DNA from: Pseudeuparius sepicola | Taxonomy: Eukaryota > Arthropoda > Insecta > Coleoptera > Anthribidae | Direction: 5' to 3' | NCBI GenBank assembly: GCA_963920635.1 | Contig: OY987298.1 | Span: forward strand, 21,919,647-21,983,646 | DNA length: 64,000 nt | Shown here: positions 19,977-33,088 of the stretch, one piece after another | How the letters are laid out: every line of letters begins with the position of its first letter | How positions within the stretch are numbered: the first letter of the stretch is position 1 | The notes under the pieces: generated by a model | What the model was told of the DNA's origin: nothing | What the model saw: only the letters and a program-made list of their open reading frames with translations | Database searches by the model: none | Translations under genes and position numbers: made by a program

Positions 19977-22341
19977 TACAGGGTGATTTATTCATAAATA
20001 CATTAATTTTAACCACGTCATCAGGGAGGTACATATATACCGAAAACGCAAAAAAAAATTTTTTGCTGCATGTTTAAATAATGGGGCAATTTATCCCAAA
20101 TCCCGCGTAACGAGGCGCACCTGAACGCATGTGGCTACGACGTTATGCTGCAGCACATGGCACCGGCCGCGACGTTGCCATTATTTATTGATAATTTAAT
20201 TACGAAAAGATATTCAAGTTTATGAATTATTTACCTAGTTGATATGCCAATAACAGGGTGTTAGCACACCTTGGACTTGGCGTGTTCAGCATCTAACTCG
20301 AGAGACCCTTATCACTACACTTTTCACAGCACCCGCTATAACAATACAAAAGGCCTTACAATCACACGCACAAAACGCACTCAGTGTCTACAGAGGGTGG
20401 AAAATACTGAAACCTCAAAAGACTGAAACTGTCTCCGAAATTCGCTAGATTTTGAGATTTAAGACAAAAGTTTTATTAAAAACAACGCAGGCGTCCCATC
20501 CGCATTCCACAACTATTATTTATTACGTCAAACTTGTCATTGTCAAGGATCTGCTGCCGGTTTCTATTGTATGTGGCGCCATCTCGTTGGTATTAACGTC
20601 GCCGAATCTGTGGTTGAGCTCTCAGTCACCCTCTGTGTGTTCAAAACCGAAAGTCTACAGCGCGCTTTATGACACGGTAACTAGCGAACCTTTCTAATAG
20701 ATGGCAGCACGTACTACAGAAACCAGAGTTGCCTACATTCTGTAGGTATATTCGGTACTCTTTGTGCAACATTTTTGCTTTTTTACCAAAACGGTTCTCT
20801 AGACAAATGCGGAAATGATAGACATAATAATGATCCTTCATGGAGAATGCCTGCAGAATGTCAGTCAAGCTACCGCGGAACTATTTAGAAGCGCGCCACC
20901 TATCGGCAGGTAGCGAAACTAAGTACGAAACCACAACGACGTTTCATTACGGGAATGCTTTCTACGAACGAAGTAGTGTCAATGAATGCGACATGGGACA
21001 TAACCTTTAAAAATATCCAAACCAAAATACGGAGAATGTGCACTGTGAAATACGGGAAACAATAACATCACATGTGCGATTAGTGAGGCGGAGTGCGAGG
21101 AAATTCACAGTGCACTCTGCAGAAACTTGGCAGGGATCAATGCCGCAAACACCAACGCGCCGCGTGCCGGAAATTCTCGGCCACGGGCAATCGCCAAGCT
21201 CTCTTTGCGGAGTTCGGGCTACACACATCCTCCTACTCCTACTAACGACTGCACGACAAGGGTTGTGACAAACAGAAGTCAAGAAAGCTAAGGACTTTTA
21301 GCAACCCATCATCCCTAACTCGCCCAGAAATAATACTAAGACTCGGTAGGTTACACATCAGGCTATACCCGGTAACATACCTAACGGCAGGAAAAGAAAC
21401 TAGAAAAAGCTGTAAAGATCGAAAGGTGGAAATTAGAAAGATTCAAGTACTTACGACTGAACCAATGTCACAGAGGAGGACCACCCCCACGGAAACGATT
21501 CTATTGCAAATATGGATCCCTAGTAACAATGAAAAGCAAACATAACGAGAAATAAAGGAATTAGAAGTGTATCGTTGGTGATGGTAACCAACTTAAGCGG
21601 AAAGTAAGGTAATTTTAAGCAACTGTATCCCAGAGATGTTGGCTAATTTTGACGTTCTTATTTCAGAGGAAGCAGAACAATCACAGAACACAACTACTTA
21701 CTCTAGGAGCGTCTTGGTGTAGTAAAAAGGATTATCAGTGAACTAGTGAGCGGAAATATTAGTGCCCCAAGCGAAAGTGAGTGAAGTTCGTTTTATCGAG
21801 AAAAAATCGTCTTCAGTGGTGTCGAGGTCCACGAAATCATGTAAGCCCCCTAGTTGAATAGGTACCTACTTAATAAAGCATCCAAAAATCAAAAGGTCAC
21901 GTAAGCAGTCGTTTCATTTATTTTTCTCGTTGGCATTTATCCCTTAAGGCTCGCCTTAAGGTGTCTCAGGGCAAAACTAACCGTTACAAGAGGTAAGCGT
22001 TAACATTTGTCCATAATTTCCGCAAGCATTTGGCGGAACATTCGCCTACAATACAAATAATTATGTACTGAAAACATTCCTTTAAATTTACGAAAGTTAC
22101 GTACATCTGGCAACAATGTTGACGCGCGCAACGGCAAGCGTCGTCCGATGCCTCATGCGCCCTGAAAGCAATCCAGTGGCAGCTGTAAATAGAGGGCCAA
22201 ATAGGTAAAAATGCGGTTTAGAAAAAAAATAATTCCGGCTTTAAAAAAAAGTTGGAATTTTTTTAATTGCGATTTCGCATTCATAGCATTTTTCCCTACC
22301 CACTGTTAAAATTAATGTAGTTATGAATAAATCACCCAGTA
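19977..22341. mobile_element. 2.4-kb TIR element, CAGGGTGATTTATTCAT ends
   Basis: TACAGGGTGATTTATTCATA (19977 on) is mirrored at 22341 with two differences over about 35 bp, and subterminal sequence (GCAT, T-rich block, CGCATG...GACG...TTGCCA) is loosely shared to about 200 bp. The interior has only short frames on both strands (for example 21007-21282 and 21038-21268 overlap in opposite directions), none recognisable. The GC-rich patch at 19700-19970 lies just outside the left end. Confidence 0.62.
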
Positions 22342-25016
22342 TAAGCAAAGATAGATGTGCGTTAGTTTGCTGCAGGGACTATTTAAAATAAGGGGACCCA
22401 GCATGTCACAGTCTATCACATAGGAAAAGTGAAGCCTTGAGGGGAAGTTTGTTTTCTGTTGACTCCAAGGAGACCACAAGGGGGCTGATACAAGGATATG
22501 TTATATGTCAGTGTCCAACTGTTTTATGTGACATGCCAGTGCCATAGATTCTATAAGGAGGCAAAAGATTTCCCATCATAATTCACAATTTTTAAGTTAT
22601 ATATATTGGGGGATTTGTTGGGCGAAAATTGTTATTTGCCAAACGCAGGCTTCAATAAATGGAGTATTATGGGTAGGCGCTTGTAAGTCTGCCGTGGTTT
22701 CAGCACGGCGACAACTGGGCACTCCTCAAGTTGGTGGCGCTCCGAGGTCTGTGCTTGTTTTTACTACAGTGCCTACCTTCTCTGTCTTCTGCTTCTCTTT
22801 CTACTCCGTTCACCGAGATCTGTTTAAATGGTGAGACAACGCGTTATGTCTGGCATGTTATTACCGATTCCCTATGATGGAGCTACCCTGGTAAAATCAC
22901 TTGCGACTGAAGTATTTCAATTGAAATTAGATAAACTATAAATTGATGTCGATGGTTAAATCCCATTCCTCAAACATGTTTCGATATATTTAATATTTAA
23001 TTACGTTTCCAAATTATATTATTCCATGTGCCACCACCAAACAAACGCACTGCCACAGCACAGGCCGATTCGCTCGATCACGGGCGCTGTAAAATATGGA
23101 AATTGTGGAAACGTAGCAGCCCTGCGACAATCCATTTATTTCCATTTGCATAGCTAGCGCATAGGAAGATGCTGATTTCGTGCCGTGTGGTTATATGTAT
23201 AGTTGCAATTCTATAAGTAACGATCATATTTGGATTCCACAACTTAGAGGAGCAAGTATTTTTGCCAAGGATTAGAGGGAGCAACAGCATCAAAATACAC
23301 ACGTTTGTATAGTCAACCAACAACTTATGCAAATTTACCCAAGTAAACAAACATTAGGCCCGTGTGTACATACAACGGTTACCTGTGATAGGTTATGTCC
23401 TGAGAAATATCAATTTGGCCACACACCACACACTTTCTGCGTCCCATTGCATACAAAATCAGTCATTATATCCTAAATACTAATAACTAGCCTATAAATT
23501 AACAGAAAAACAATTGAAACACGAAAAATGCATATGTAAACAATCGGAAAACTTGACTTGCTGGGCATACACAAAACAAATAAATAGCGCCGAGTAACGA
23601 ACGGGGTGCCCGCGGCGGCAACGGCGGCGTTGCCATGTCGTGCGGTTTGATGTATCGGTTGACGATTTCATTAAAGCGATAATTAGCTACTATAATTATT
23701 ACAGCGCAATTTAATTTTAGTTTAAAATCGCTACATACACGAAATGAATAACTACATTTGTAGTTATTAAACCCTTCTATTTTGAAATGAAATGCTGTTA
23801 ACAATGGAGTAAGTACGTGGCATCTTTCAGAAAGATGTTGTCTCTGTTTACTTTTTGTTCTTACTCTCTCTATCCTTGGTTATTTCTCTGAGATTTTTGA
23901 TTCGGTATTGTTTCATACTTATAATACACACTGTGAAAGGGGAATCATCAACGAGAATTTTTGAGCCTCTCATCAGATATATATTTTTAACAGTTTTTAT
24001 TGTAATTTTTACTTTTTCCTTCTTCAGAATCATGTTTTATTTACGCTTCAAGGCCAATACAAAACACATTTACACATTTTAGAAGAATGAGAGGTGAGAG
24101 ATGTGAAATACAAACAAATGTTGAGGTGAAATCTGATCATTTGCGTGGGGTCCCGCAACGCTTGATTTCAAAGTAACTTCTGTCATATTTTCAGTTTAGA
24201 AATAGGTACCAAAGTGCATTTTTATGCAAAATACATGCAAATTTTGTCAATAGAAGTTGTTCAGAATATTCAGAATAAAACACTTTACCCATGTTTGAGA
24301 TTACTCGGTATACTTTGATTTTTCCATTCTTTTGACAATTTTTAGTTTTTTAAATAGGTACGCAATGTGCCCTTTCTCGGACAAATAGGGGAAATTTTTA
24401 TCCTGAACAACTTTTCTTAATACACCTTGTATAAAATACAATGAGCGACAGGTTTACCTTCGAATGTATACAATATTGACCGCGTCGGGAGGATCCAAAA
24501 GCAATCTGTCGACTTGGAATTTTGTGAGAAATAAACCAAAACGACAACTTCCGTAGTGCATTAGCGTTTCGTTCCATATTTTTTCGCAATTTTGTGATTT
24601 TTAGGAGAAATTGTAAACAACATTTAAAAGGTTGTAGGATTTGGTAACTATACAGAAAAATAAATGTCAATAGTAATCTTATGATTACTATTGGTTTTAT
24701 GGGGGCGCTAGGGTGCTAATAGCACCCGGCGGATAATATTAGAAGTCGGTATGAGTTGGTATAATAACTAAAAATTGTTGCTATGTCACTCGCGACGCGA
24801 CACCTTCATTTTGATCGTCGTCTGCAAACATAACGTCTGAAACGTTCTCCTATTCATCATCTTATTTCATCTGTATGTTGAAGATGTTACTCCCCCTCCT
24901 GGATTTTTGGACGAAAATAAAAATTTCTAAGTGAAAATATCCTAAACGCAAAATATACAACATTGATTCGTTGATTGAATATAAATTGGAAAATTGTCAT
25001 GTTATAATGTTAACAA
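22342..25016. other. Unassigned sequence with one GC-rich patch
   Basis: No supported gene. 23590-23690 is a GC/CpG-rich patch grading into AT-rich DNA. 24190-24430 loosely resembles the arm repeats of the foldback at 6031-7443 (ACTTTGATTTTT, TGTTCAGAAT, CTTAATA), so it may be decayed element sequence ending near the ACACCTTGTATA at 24422. Confidence 0.35.
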
Positions 25017-26251
25017 ACAGGGTGTCTACTTCTAAGTGTATACAAATCGATAAAAAATGTATTTTGTGAGATATTTTCTAAAACCTTTTTTTGTTCGAAA
25101 GGTCTTAAAAAACGCTTCTTTTGACGTTTTTACTTTTGTAAAAAAAGGGACGGCTACGATTTTTTTTATACCCGGATTTTCACAAAAAGCATTTAGCGAT
25201 TTTTTTATTTAAAATCTGACACAACAGCGTTAATCAGGACACCCCAAAACCCCCATATACTAAATTTGAACAAAAAATGTAGGGGGTGTTCGGTTCTACA
25301 CCGTGTTAAAGTTGAGCAAAATAGGGATTTCAAAGGCACCTGGCGAGTCAAGCGTGCCATGGAATTATTTCAAAACAGTGGAAGAATTAACAGAACCACC
25401 CAAAGTGTTGATGGAAGAAATTGCAAGAAGAAATATACAGGATGTTTTTCTTTACAGCGTCTCAAATTTCTGATTTTTTTCGAATTTTATGCTGGTCAAG
25501 TTGGCCAAAAATTAAGATTAACAGAACTGTCAAATTTATTGTATTGACTTTTTTTAATTTCCATGGCAGATCTGATTTTTGTGAATATTTTTATTAATTA
25601 CTTAAACTGTCTGGGCAGATTTTTTAAAATTATTACCTAACAAAAACTAGAATATTGTTCGTAAACACAAGGGAAATGACTGAATGACTCTTTATATTTT
25701 TTTAATTTAATTTATTTTACATTTAGTAACATTGTTTCATTAATCCAAGGCAAACTTGACCAGCATAAAATTCGAAAAAAATCGGAAATTTGAGATGCTG
25801 TAGAGAAAAACATCCTGTATATTTCTTCTTGCAATAATTTCTTCCATCAACACTTTGGGTGGTCCTGTTAATTCTTCCACTGTTTTGAAATAATTCCATG
25901 GCACGCTTGACTCGCCAGGTGCCTTTGAAGTCCCTATTTTGCTCAACTTTAACACGATGTAGAACCGAACACCCTCTACATTTTTTGTTCAAATTTAGTA
26001 TATGGGAGTTTTGGGGTGTCCTGATTAACGCTGTTTTGTCAGATTTTAAATAAAAAAAATCGCTAAATGGTTTTTGTGAAAATAGGGGTATAAAAAAATC
26101 GTAGCCGTCCTTGGATTTGCATTTTGACAAAAGTAAAAACGTCAAAAGAAGCGTTTTTTGAAGACCTTTCGAACAAAAAAAAGTTTTTGAAAATATCCCA
26201 CAAAATACATTTTTTATCGATTTGTATACACTTAAAAGTAGACACCCTGTA
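25017..26251. mobile_element. Foldback element, CAGGGTGTCTACTT ends (1.2 kb)
   Basis: Two arms of roughly 500 bp (25017 to about 25510 and about 25740-26251) are close inverted copies, including CGATAAAAAATGTATTTTGTG, GACGTTTTTACTTTTGT, CCCCAAAACCCCCATA and AGGCACCTGGCGAGTCAAG. The mirrored frames (25266-25547 and 25723-26145) encode near-identical peptides only because the arms are palindromic. The inner half of each arm is related to the element at 55208-56431. Confidence 0.82.
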
Positions 26252-27684
26252 GATAAATTTATTGAAAAATATACTTATTATTATCAAGTGGCTAACTACC
26301 GATTCCACGAGACCTGGCTTTTCCCATACATTAGCGTAGGGCTGTATATGGTTTGGGGGTTCAAGCACCCTACATTGAGAAAAGACGAAAAATACATTAT
26401 ACTGTTATGATTTTGTAATTTCGTAATATCTCTGCTTTATATTAATTTCTAAAAATTTTCGCCTACGGCGCATTTTAGTAATCAAACACTTCTGCTTCTT
26501 TTGTATAGCCGCTTTAAAAAGCAATGATTTTTATGCGCTCACACTAAAACAAATTTCGAAATTTCTATTGGTCACAGTTGTTGTTCTATAAAAGAAGACT
26601 GAGTAGGACTTCTTAACTACAAATGTTATGAGTCATAGTGAACAAAAAAATACCACCAGTTAACAAGAATATGTTTTGCTTGGAATTTATTTTCGTTAAT
26701 TTAAACTGTTTGACTTTGAACATTTGAAAAATGTTCGCCTGCGGCGCAATTTTGTACCACAAAAATTCATTTTTTTTTAATTTATGACTACGTCCCAACT
26801 AAAAAGTATAGCTTCTTTGGCAAAAGTAAAAAATTGAGAGGAAAGATAACGCGTTTTTTAAACTTAGCACCCGGCGGTAGTCAAGCTAAAACAGGCGCTG
26901 ATTATTCCTCTATTTGAAGCAATTATTCCTTTTAACCGGTTTTGCAAGAAACGGATTTTGTAACTGTATATAGGGATCCTCCGCTCTTGCCATAGTAATA
27001 TTATCCCAATAGAAGCGATAGAAGAACATCGCCTGGCTGTAGCATTTCTTCAATATCCACTTTTCACATCTCCCTCAACATTCCTCTGTGTGTATTTGCG
27101 TTGGTTATAAGTTGTACTGCCTGTGGCATAATTAAATATAATGAAGAGGAACACGATTTAAACTGTCGGTAAATTAATTTGCATAAAGCCATGTTGCTAA
27201 GTGCGCCGAAAGCCGAAAGGGAACTTTGATTCTCCGCGTCACATTAGAATCTACAAAAGAAAAGGGGATTGTTGTTATGTAGAGAAAATACCCAGGAATT
27301 TCCGGAGATTTCATTACTACATAATATCTGAGATGCTAACACAACAAATTTGTGACGTCGCAACGAAAGTGCCAGCATTAACGTTATAATTTTGTCAGTA
27401 AAAGATTTCCGCACCACCCTGTAGGTACTTTTTGGACGATTTATCAAATATAAACAAAGTCACGTCATAAACAAAGTCACGTCATGGACATTCTAATTTA
27501 ACCTATTACAAAAATTATTGTTTGTTATATTATGAGTGCGTAGAATTTCAAAACGGACACCTCCTGAGCCACACGAATTAAATATAAAGCACTGAAAAAA
27601 TTGCACTAAACCACAATGATACAACGCGTTTTCAATAAAATCATAGATCTTCATATTATCGTAAATTTCTTCGTCGCGAAAACC
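26252..27684. other. Unassigned AT-rich sequence
   Basis: No supported gene. TTCGCCT(A/G)CGGCGCA appears twice (about 26458 and 26731). A segment at 27126-27195 is shared with 54252-54325 and listed separately. Confidence 0.35.
27126..27195 (+). repeat. Sequence shared with 54252-54325
   Basis: Both sites contain CATAATTAAATATAATGAAG, a variable stretch, GATTTAA, and GTCGGTAAATTAATTT(G/A)CATAAAGC, in the same order and at similar spacing. Neither site lies in a recognised element. It may be a short dispersed repeat or a duplicated regulatory sequence. Confidence 0.6.
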
Positions 27685-28530
27685 AGATCCATTTAATTTT
27701 AAACTGAGGTTTTCGTCACCAAACTTAAAGAGAGTTTTTTCAAGTTGCCTGGATAATTCATAAATTCTTAACAGTAAATGAACGAAACTTTGAACGTTTA
27801 ATTCAAAAAAATAATTTCAACAACTTTGTTTTCCGAGCTTTACAAATCTTCATTCAATGATCATGTCACGTCAAAGTGAAATGACAGATTAATAAAAGTA
27901 AAGTTAAAATGCCAAGACAACAGAAACAATAGCCTATAGCCACCTGCCTGATATTGTACCCTGTGTTCTATCTAATTATCTATACTAACTTCTTTTTGAA
28001 TAACTGCCAATACCTAATATTTTACTGAATTCCACTGAACATTCGCAACACAATTGTTCGTATTTTCTAGAATAAATGCTGATTCTTTAGTTTTTCGTCT
28101 ATTTCCTATTTCTTATTTGAGAATTGGTTTGGACCTATCCAAGAAAATCCTACGACTGTTATTAAAACATTGTTCACATATTTTTGACTTCGAAATTTGA
28201 TTTTGCCTAATATAATAATTCTTTAATGTTCTTTTAAACGAACGTAAAATGGCCTACAAGTCTCCCCAACATAGAACTAACCACATTCACAAGGAATTTT
28301 ATAACTGCAATTTTTTTAACTTTGTAACTAATTAAATGGTTTCGTTTTAACTAGCACCGATCTTAATGTATTTTTGGTTTTAAATAGTGTTCTGACATTA
28401 AAACGATTGCCTATGCGTTTTAGCTTATCTAACAGCCCTGTTAAGAATTTATGAATTTTTCACGCAACTTGAAAAAGTTGTCTTTTAATCAGTTTCGTGG
28501 CGAAAAACACGATTAAAATGGAAAATGACT
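27685..28530 (-). mobile_element. Second Penelope-like remnant, with inverted terminal piece
   Basis: 27685-27893 matches the 3' segment of the PLE at 17690 in the same orientation. 27894-28440 holds the endonuclease and the end of the RT linker. 28441-28530 is the same 3' segment again but inverted (GTTAAGAATTTATGAATT... through GTGGCGAAAAAC). Partial inverted copies next to a PLE are a known habit of these elements. Confidence 0.78.
27894..28440 (-). pseudogene. Penelope-like GIY-YIG endonuclease region
   Basis: Read on the minus strand from 28440, the sequence first encodes the KLKRIGNRFNV linker seen in the other PLE copy, then FKTKNTLRSVLV, then IPCECG followed shortly by FYVGETCRPF, which is the GIY-YIG nuclease signature of PLEs, and then ICE/C-type and KP residues of its zinc-binding tail. 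Several frameshifts and stops break the frame, so it is a pseudogene. It supplies exactly the region missing from the 17837-18788 copy. Confidence 0.8.
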
Positions 28531-28665
28531 TTTTTAGATCTGTAGTGAGCAACACGCATAATGTTAATCTTTTGCTTGGACTATTCTCTATGTACTTATA
28601 ACTTATAAATCAATAGGTAAGTGCTTCGGGATGGCTTCAGAACAATGCTTTGAATTCAAATTCTA

Positions 28666-29903
28666 TACAGGGTGTCCGGTAAGTACCTCCTAATCTCTCG
28701 GAAGCATACAGGGGAGGTCAAAATAACCCTAGTTTGTCAAAGGAAAAAAATTCCTACAGTGCCCCTTAACGGAGATACAGGGCCCCAAAAGAGTACTTAG
28801 CGATTTACTTTTTTGGCTCTAACTTTTGAACCGACTTGTATAATTTAATGAAATTTTAATAGTTTATGTTGGCCATAAAGACTCATAAAACCATACTACC
28901 GTAGATGTTTCACATCGTCAGGGAAGTCAGGAACGGACTTGCCACCACACTCGTTGGGCCAAATTTTTGACAGGTGTCATTTTACAGAGCTGAAAACTGT
29001 TTTTTTTAAATACATTGGTCATTGCTCTTTAAAAAAGGTATTCTTCATTTCTTTCGACCAAATGAACCGTTTTCGAAAAAATTAAGTTTTTGTAGAACAC
29101 TCAAAAGTTACTAATGCTAAACACAATTAGGTAAAAATCAGGTGGTTATTGTTTAATGAATTACCTACTAAAAATATTCGAAGACTAAGAAAATGTATTG
29201 AAGTACGTGGAGCTCATATTGAACATTTGCCAAAATAACATTTAAACGTTTTCATTATTTTTGTGTTTTAATAACATAGTAAATTAATTAAGCTCCGATC
29301 AACCCTTTGAAAGGTTTTCGAGCTGGAAATCTTTCAGCATAAAGTCTTCTTGCCTTCGAAGAGTTGGCCAGCGCTTCACCATAAATTAAATGCATATCAG
29401 CCTAGTCTGTATTATGTTATTTTTAGGGTTCCGTACCTTTATGGACAAGCACTCGTTAATTGTGTAAACGTGTTAAAAAACTTAATTTTTTCGAAAACGG
29501 CTCATTTGGTCGAAAGAAATGAAGAGTACCTTTTTTAAAGAGCAATGACCAAAGTATTTAAAAAAAAAACAGTTTTCAGCTCTGTAAAATGACACCTGTC
29601 AAAAATTTGGCCCAACGAGTGTGGTGGCAAGTCCGTTCCTGACTTCCCTGACGATGTGAAACATCTACGGTAGTATGGTTTTATGAGTCTTTATGGCCAA
29701 CATAAACTATTAAAATTTCATTAAATTATACAAGTCGGTTCAAAAGTTAGAGCCAAAAAAGTAAATCGCTAAGTACTCTTTTGGGGCCCTGTATCTCCGT
29801 TAAGGGGCACTGTAGGAATTTTTTTCCTTTGACAAACTAGGGTTATTTTGACCTCCCCTGTATGCTTCCGAGAGATTAGGAGGTACTTACCGGACACCCT
29901 GTA
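28666..29903. mobile_element. Near-perfect foldback element, CAGGGTGTCCGGTAAG ends
   Basis: The two arms (28666 to about 29100 and about 29463-29903) are identical over the outer roughly 350 bp as far as I can read, with only a few differences further in. TATA sequence flanks both sides. The loop (about 29101-29463) is AT-rich without a coding frame of note. The near-absence of divergence suggests a recent insertion or ongoing arm homogenisation. Confidence 0.88.
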
Positions 29904-30315
29904 TATACGGTCATTGATCACTGATAAATATTTTAAAATAATTTGTGTCTTTAAATGTTAGTAATTGCTTAGATTAAAATTTGTATTGACCAAAGGTTTA
30001 AAATTGGGCATGTTGCTCGACAGAGAGCGGAAAAAGCCATTTTATGGATCGAAATATTGAATCACCACATATATGCCGTACGTGCACATTTAAAGCTATA
30101 AATAACAATTTTTCATGATATCGTAAAATTAATCAAAAGCGGAGGAAAAGGTAGTCAGGAAATCTATAAACACACATTTTTGATATATAAAATCTCGCCC
30201 ACAGAAGCGCTTCTAACAAAACTTGTCATTATAATTTTTTTTATCCCAACCGCAAACACGAAATTCAAAATCAATTTACGACGAAACTATATGACTTACA
30301 GTTCATAGGATATGA
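29904..30315. other. Unassigned AT-rich sequence
   Basis: No gene or repeat structure seen between the foldback element and the small hAT-like MITE. Confidence 0.4.
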
Positions 30316-30323
30316 GATATGAC

Positions 30324-30625
30324 CAATGGCGAAGTTAAGGGAGGGCTTGGGGGGGGGCTAAGCCCCCAAGTTATTAATTAGCCCCCCTCCCCGCAAAAAA
30401 TATGTATTTATTTTATTTTGTTAGATTAAGCAAATAAAGTAAAAAAAAATAGTAAGTACACATACCTATTTTGATTTTATCCCCAACATAATTAAAATGC
30501 CGTAGCAAGGCGGTGGCAAGATGTGCAGGTACAAAGAGTGCAAGAACTGACTATACGAAAAATTTTCTTTTTTAGTTAGATTACACTAAAAAAGTTAATT
30601 TGAAGAAGGTGTAACTTCGCCACTG
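30324..30625. mobile_element. 302-bp hAT-type MITE with exact 8-bp target duplication
   Basis: The left end CAATGGCGAAGTTA is mirrored by TAACTTCGCCACTG at the right end. GATATGAC flanks both sides exactly (30316-30323 and 30626-30633). CA(A/G)TGGCGAAG ends with 8-bp duplications fit the hAT superfamily. A G/C-rich palindromic block (GGGGGGGGCTAAGCCCCC) lies just inside the left end. No coding sequence. Confidence 0.85.
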
Positions 30626-30633
30626 GATATGAC

Positions 30634-32415
30634 CTGCGTATCTTTTTGTGCTCTTTTGAACCGGTCCCGTAGCGAAATATGTCATAGTTTGGAAATTATG
30701 GGGAAGGGATTATATTTTTATAAAATTTGTTTCATTTCATTTTCTCACTTTTTTTAAATATCTTATAAACGATCAGTCTTATACAAAAACTGGCCATCTG
30801 AAAAAGCACAAAAACTACACTAAAAATGATACTTCAAAATTGTTTAATCAATTCATTTGAGTACACCTACCTAAATTGAAACTCGTCAGGATTTCTTGGA
30901 ATATGATGTCTGGTAATTCAAAAGAAAACTATTTATCCTACGACTGATATGTATAGGATAAAAAATGCGTAACTTTTCATTATCTTTCGACTGTATGGCA
31001 AAATATGTAATAGTTTGCGAAAAATCCCAAAAAGTTTATTATTTTTGGGAATTCGATTTTGTTAATTTGTTGGTGTGTTTTCTGAGATATGATTTTTTCT
31101 ATTTTAAAGAATAGTTATTTACATTGCAAGACGCGTAAGTCTACTTTTTTGGGAGGCAACGTGGGCCAAAAACCTCCGAGGCCAAAAAAGAGCTTACGCA
31201 TAGTGCAATGTATCATATTTTTCTTGAAATCGGCAGTGAAGTGTCCCAAAATCGTCATTAAAAGCACGGAATAAGTAGGCCTTGGCGAGATGTAAACATC
31301 TCTTTGACGTAATTCGTATTCTTTTTGATTAAAACCAGTTTATAAAACAATCGAAGTGAAACATTAAATTTGACGCCAGTTTCAAGTTGGTACATATATT
31401 TTATTAATGGTTTTAAGGTCCTTGCTGCATAATCGTTGCATAGTTGCTATAGGCAATACTTTTTGTACCTAGCAACCACTTTTTGTACCTAGCAACAGGG
31501 CACCTCAAACAATTCACTTTCGCTTTCGGACCTGTTTGCGAGCTAATGTGAACTTACAGGGGAGGGAGCAGGGTATTTATAGGACAAAAAATTCCTTCAA
31601 TCTAGATAATATCTCCTACAGCTTAATTTTTTTTCAATTTCATCCATTTCTTACATTTTTATATGTCAACTTGCAAATTAAAAAAATTACGCCTGATCTC
31701 CGGTCATAATTAATTTATTGGCCATTCTAAACGAAATTCATACAGGATGTAGAGTAGCGCAGCTATTCAAGAAAATGTTCTTGTAAGTGCCAAGATATTC
31801 CTAATATTTTGCCCGTTATATTCATGAAATCTAGTCAAGGGTCAACTTTACAATCTGGAGGGCACTTTGGTTTTTCAAATATCTTAATTTTTACGGAAGT
31901 TCCCCATTTCGCGCGCGTTTCTGTAGAAGGATTAAGAAAAAACTTCTCGAAAACGGTGCGTCATATCCAATATTGAGCTTTTATCGGACATATCGGGCCG
32001 CAAAGCTGGCCAACATTTTGGACGCCCAATTTGGGCACATCCTATACATGGGATCGATGCAAAATTTACATTTTCGTATTCCACGCAATAAAATTCAGAA
32101 GTATGTATACCGAATTTCAACTTTCAACATAATACCTGGCGGAGATTATCTAACTTTACTTCACTAAAAATCTAAGTCTATTAGGCCAGGGAAATTACGG
32201 TAAAAAATAACGAAACCTAGACAAAATTCATAACCGCATTTTTATAATGCCATTACAAAATATTGGTAATAAATGAACACCAGAATTGTTTCTTATACAA
32301 AATAAACATACTACGCGTGTGGGCGTTTTTTAGAAAAATACACTTTCTTGTTGTAATAAAGACGGCATAAATATTAACTGCGATTTTTAAGCTGCATTTA
32401 TTAGTAATTAAGTAA
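30634..32415. other. Unassigned AT-rich sequence
   Basis: No supported gene. A CTTTTTGTACCTAGCAACC unit is repeated twice at 31458-31496. 31741 begins TACAGGATGTAGAG, a possible decayed TIR-element end, with no partner found. Frames near 31932-32167 overlap on opposite strands and are not supported. Confidence 0.35.
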
Positions 32416-32421
32416 GGTATA
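32416..32421. repeat. 6-bp target-site duplication, left
   Basis: GGTATA immediately before the element's first base (AGTAGTATATGCG). It is repeated exactly at 52575-52580. Confidence 0.88.
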
Positions 32422-32457
32422 AGTAGTATATGCGACACTTCAGTACACTTTGACCTT

Positions 32458-32729
32458 TGACCTCTAAGCCCCGCCCCCTGACCTTGACCTTGGCCCCGCC
32501 CCCACCTAACCCCGCCCCCTTGACCCCGCCCCCTGACCTTGCCCTTGGCCCCGCCCCCCACCTAACCCCGCCCCCCCGACCTTTACCTCTAAGCCCCGCC
32601 CCCTTGACCTTGGCCCCGCCCCCTTGACCCCGCCCCCTTGACCTTCACCTTGGCCCCGCCCCCACCTAACCCAGCCCCCTTGGCCCAGCCCCCTTGGCCC
32701 CGCCCCCTGACCCCGCCCCCTCGCTCCCT
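32458..32729. repeat. C-rich short-period repeat block
   Basis: Irregular repeats built from CCCCGCCCCC, TTGACC, TTGGCC and CACCTAACC units. The opposite strand is G-rich with many GGGG runs and could form four-stranded structures. The frame 32253-32561 is an artefact of this composition. The mirror copy is at 52281-52545. Confidence 0.85.
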
Positions 32730-33088
32730 AGAAATTCTGAGAATCAAGCAATTTCGGAGAAATCTGGGGAAATTCTAGGAAAAATAAGAAAATTCTAGGA
32801 AAATCATGGGTATTCTTGAAAATAATGGGAATTCTTGAAAACACGAATTCTTGAAAAATGAGGAATTCTTGGAAAATCATGCACTACAGTAATTTAGTCT
32901 CGTAATTCAATATAAAATAGGTAATTCTTGACATTTTTGTGAATAGAGGCCCACACCAATATTAAAATCATAGACAAAAATTAAATAAATTAACAAAAGG
33001 GTATAATTTCGGGGAGTTTTCTGAAAATGTAGTTTCTGGGTGGATTTCTAGGAAGTTTTCTGGAAATGCAGTTTCTGGGTAGTTTAGG

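Noticed and set aside
25723..26145. 140-codon minus-strand frame matching the frame at 25266-25547
   Set aside because: Mirror images from palindromic arms, with frame breaks in the related element at 55208.
32253..32561. 102-codon Gly/Arg-rich frame (minus) and its counterpart at 52231-52419
   Set aside because: Produced by the C-rich/G-rich simple repeats at the tips of the large element.
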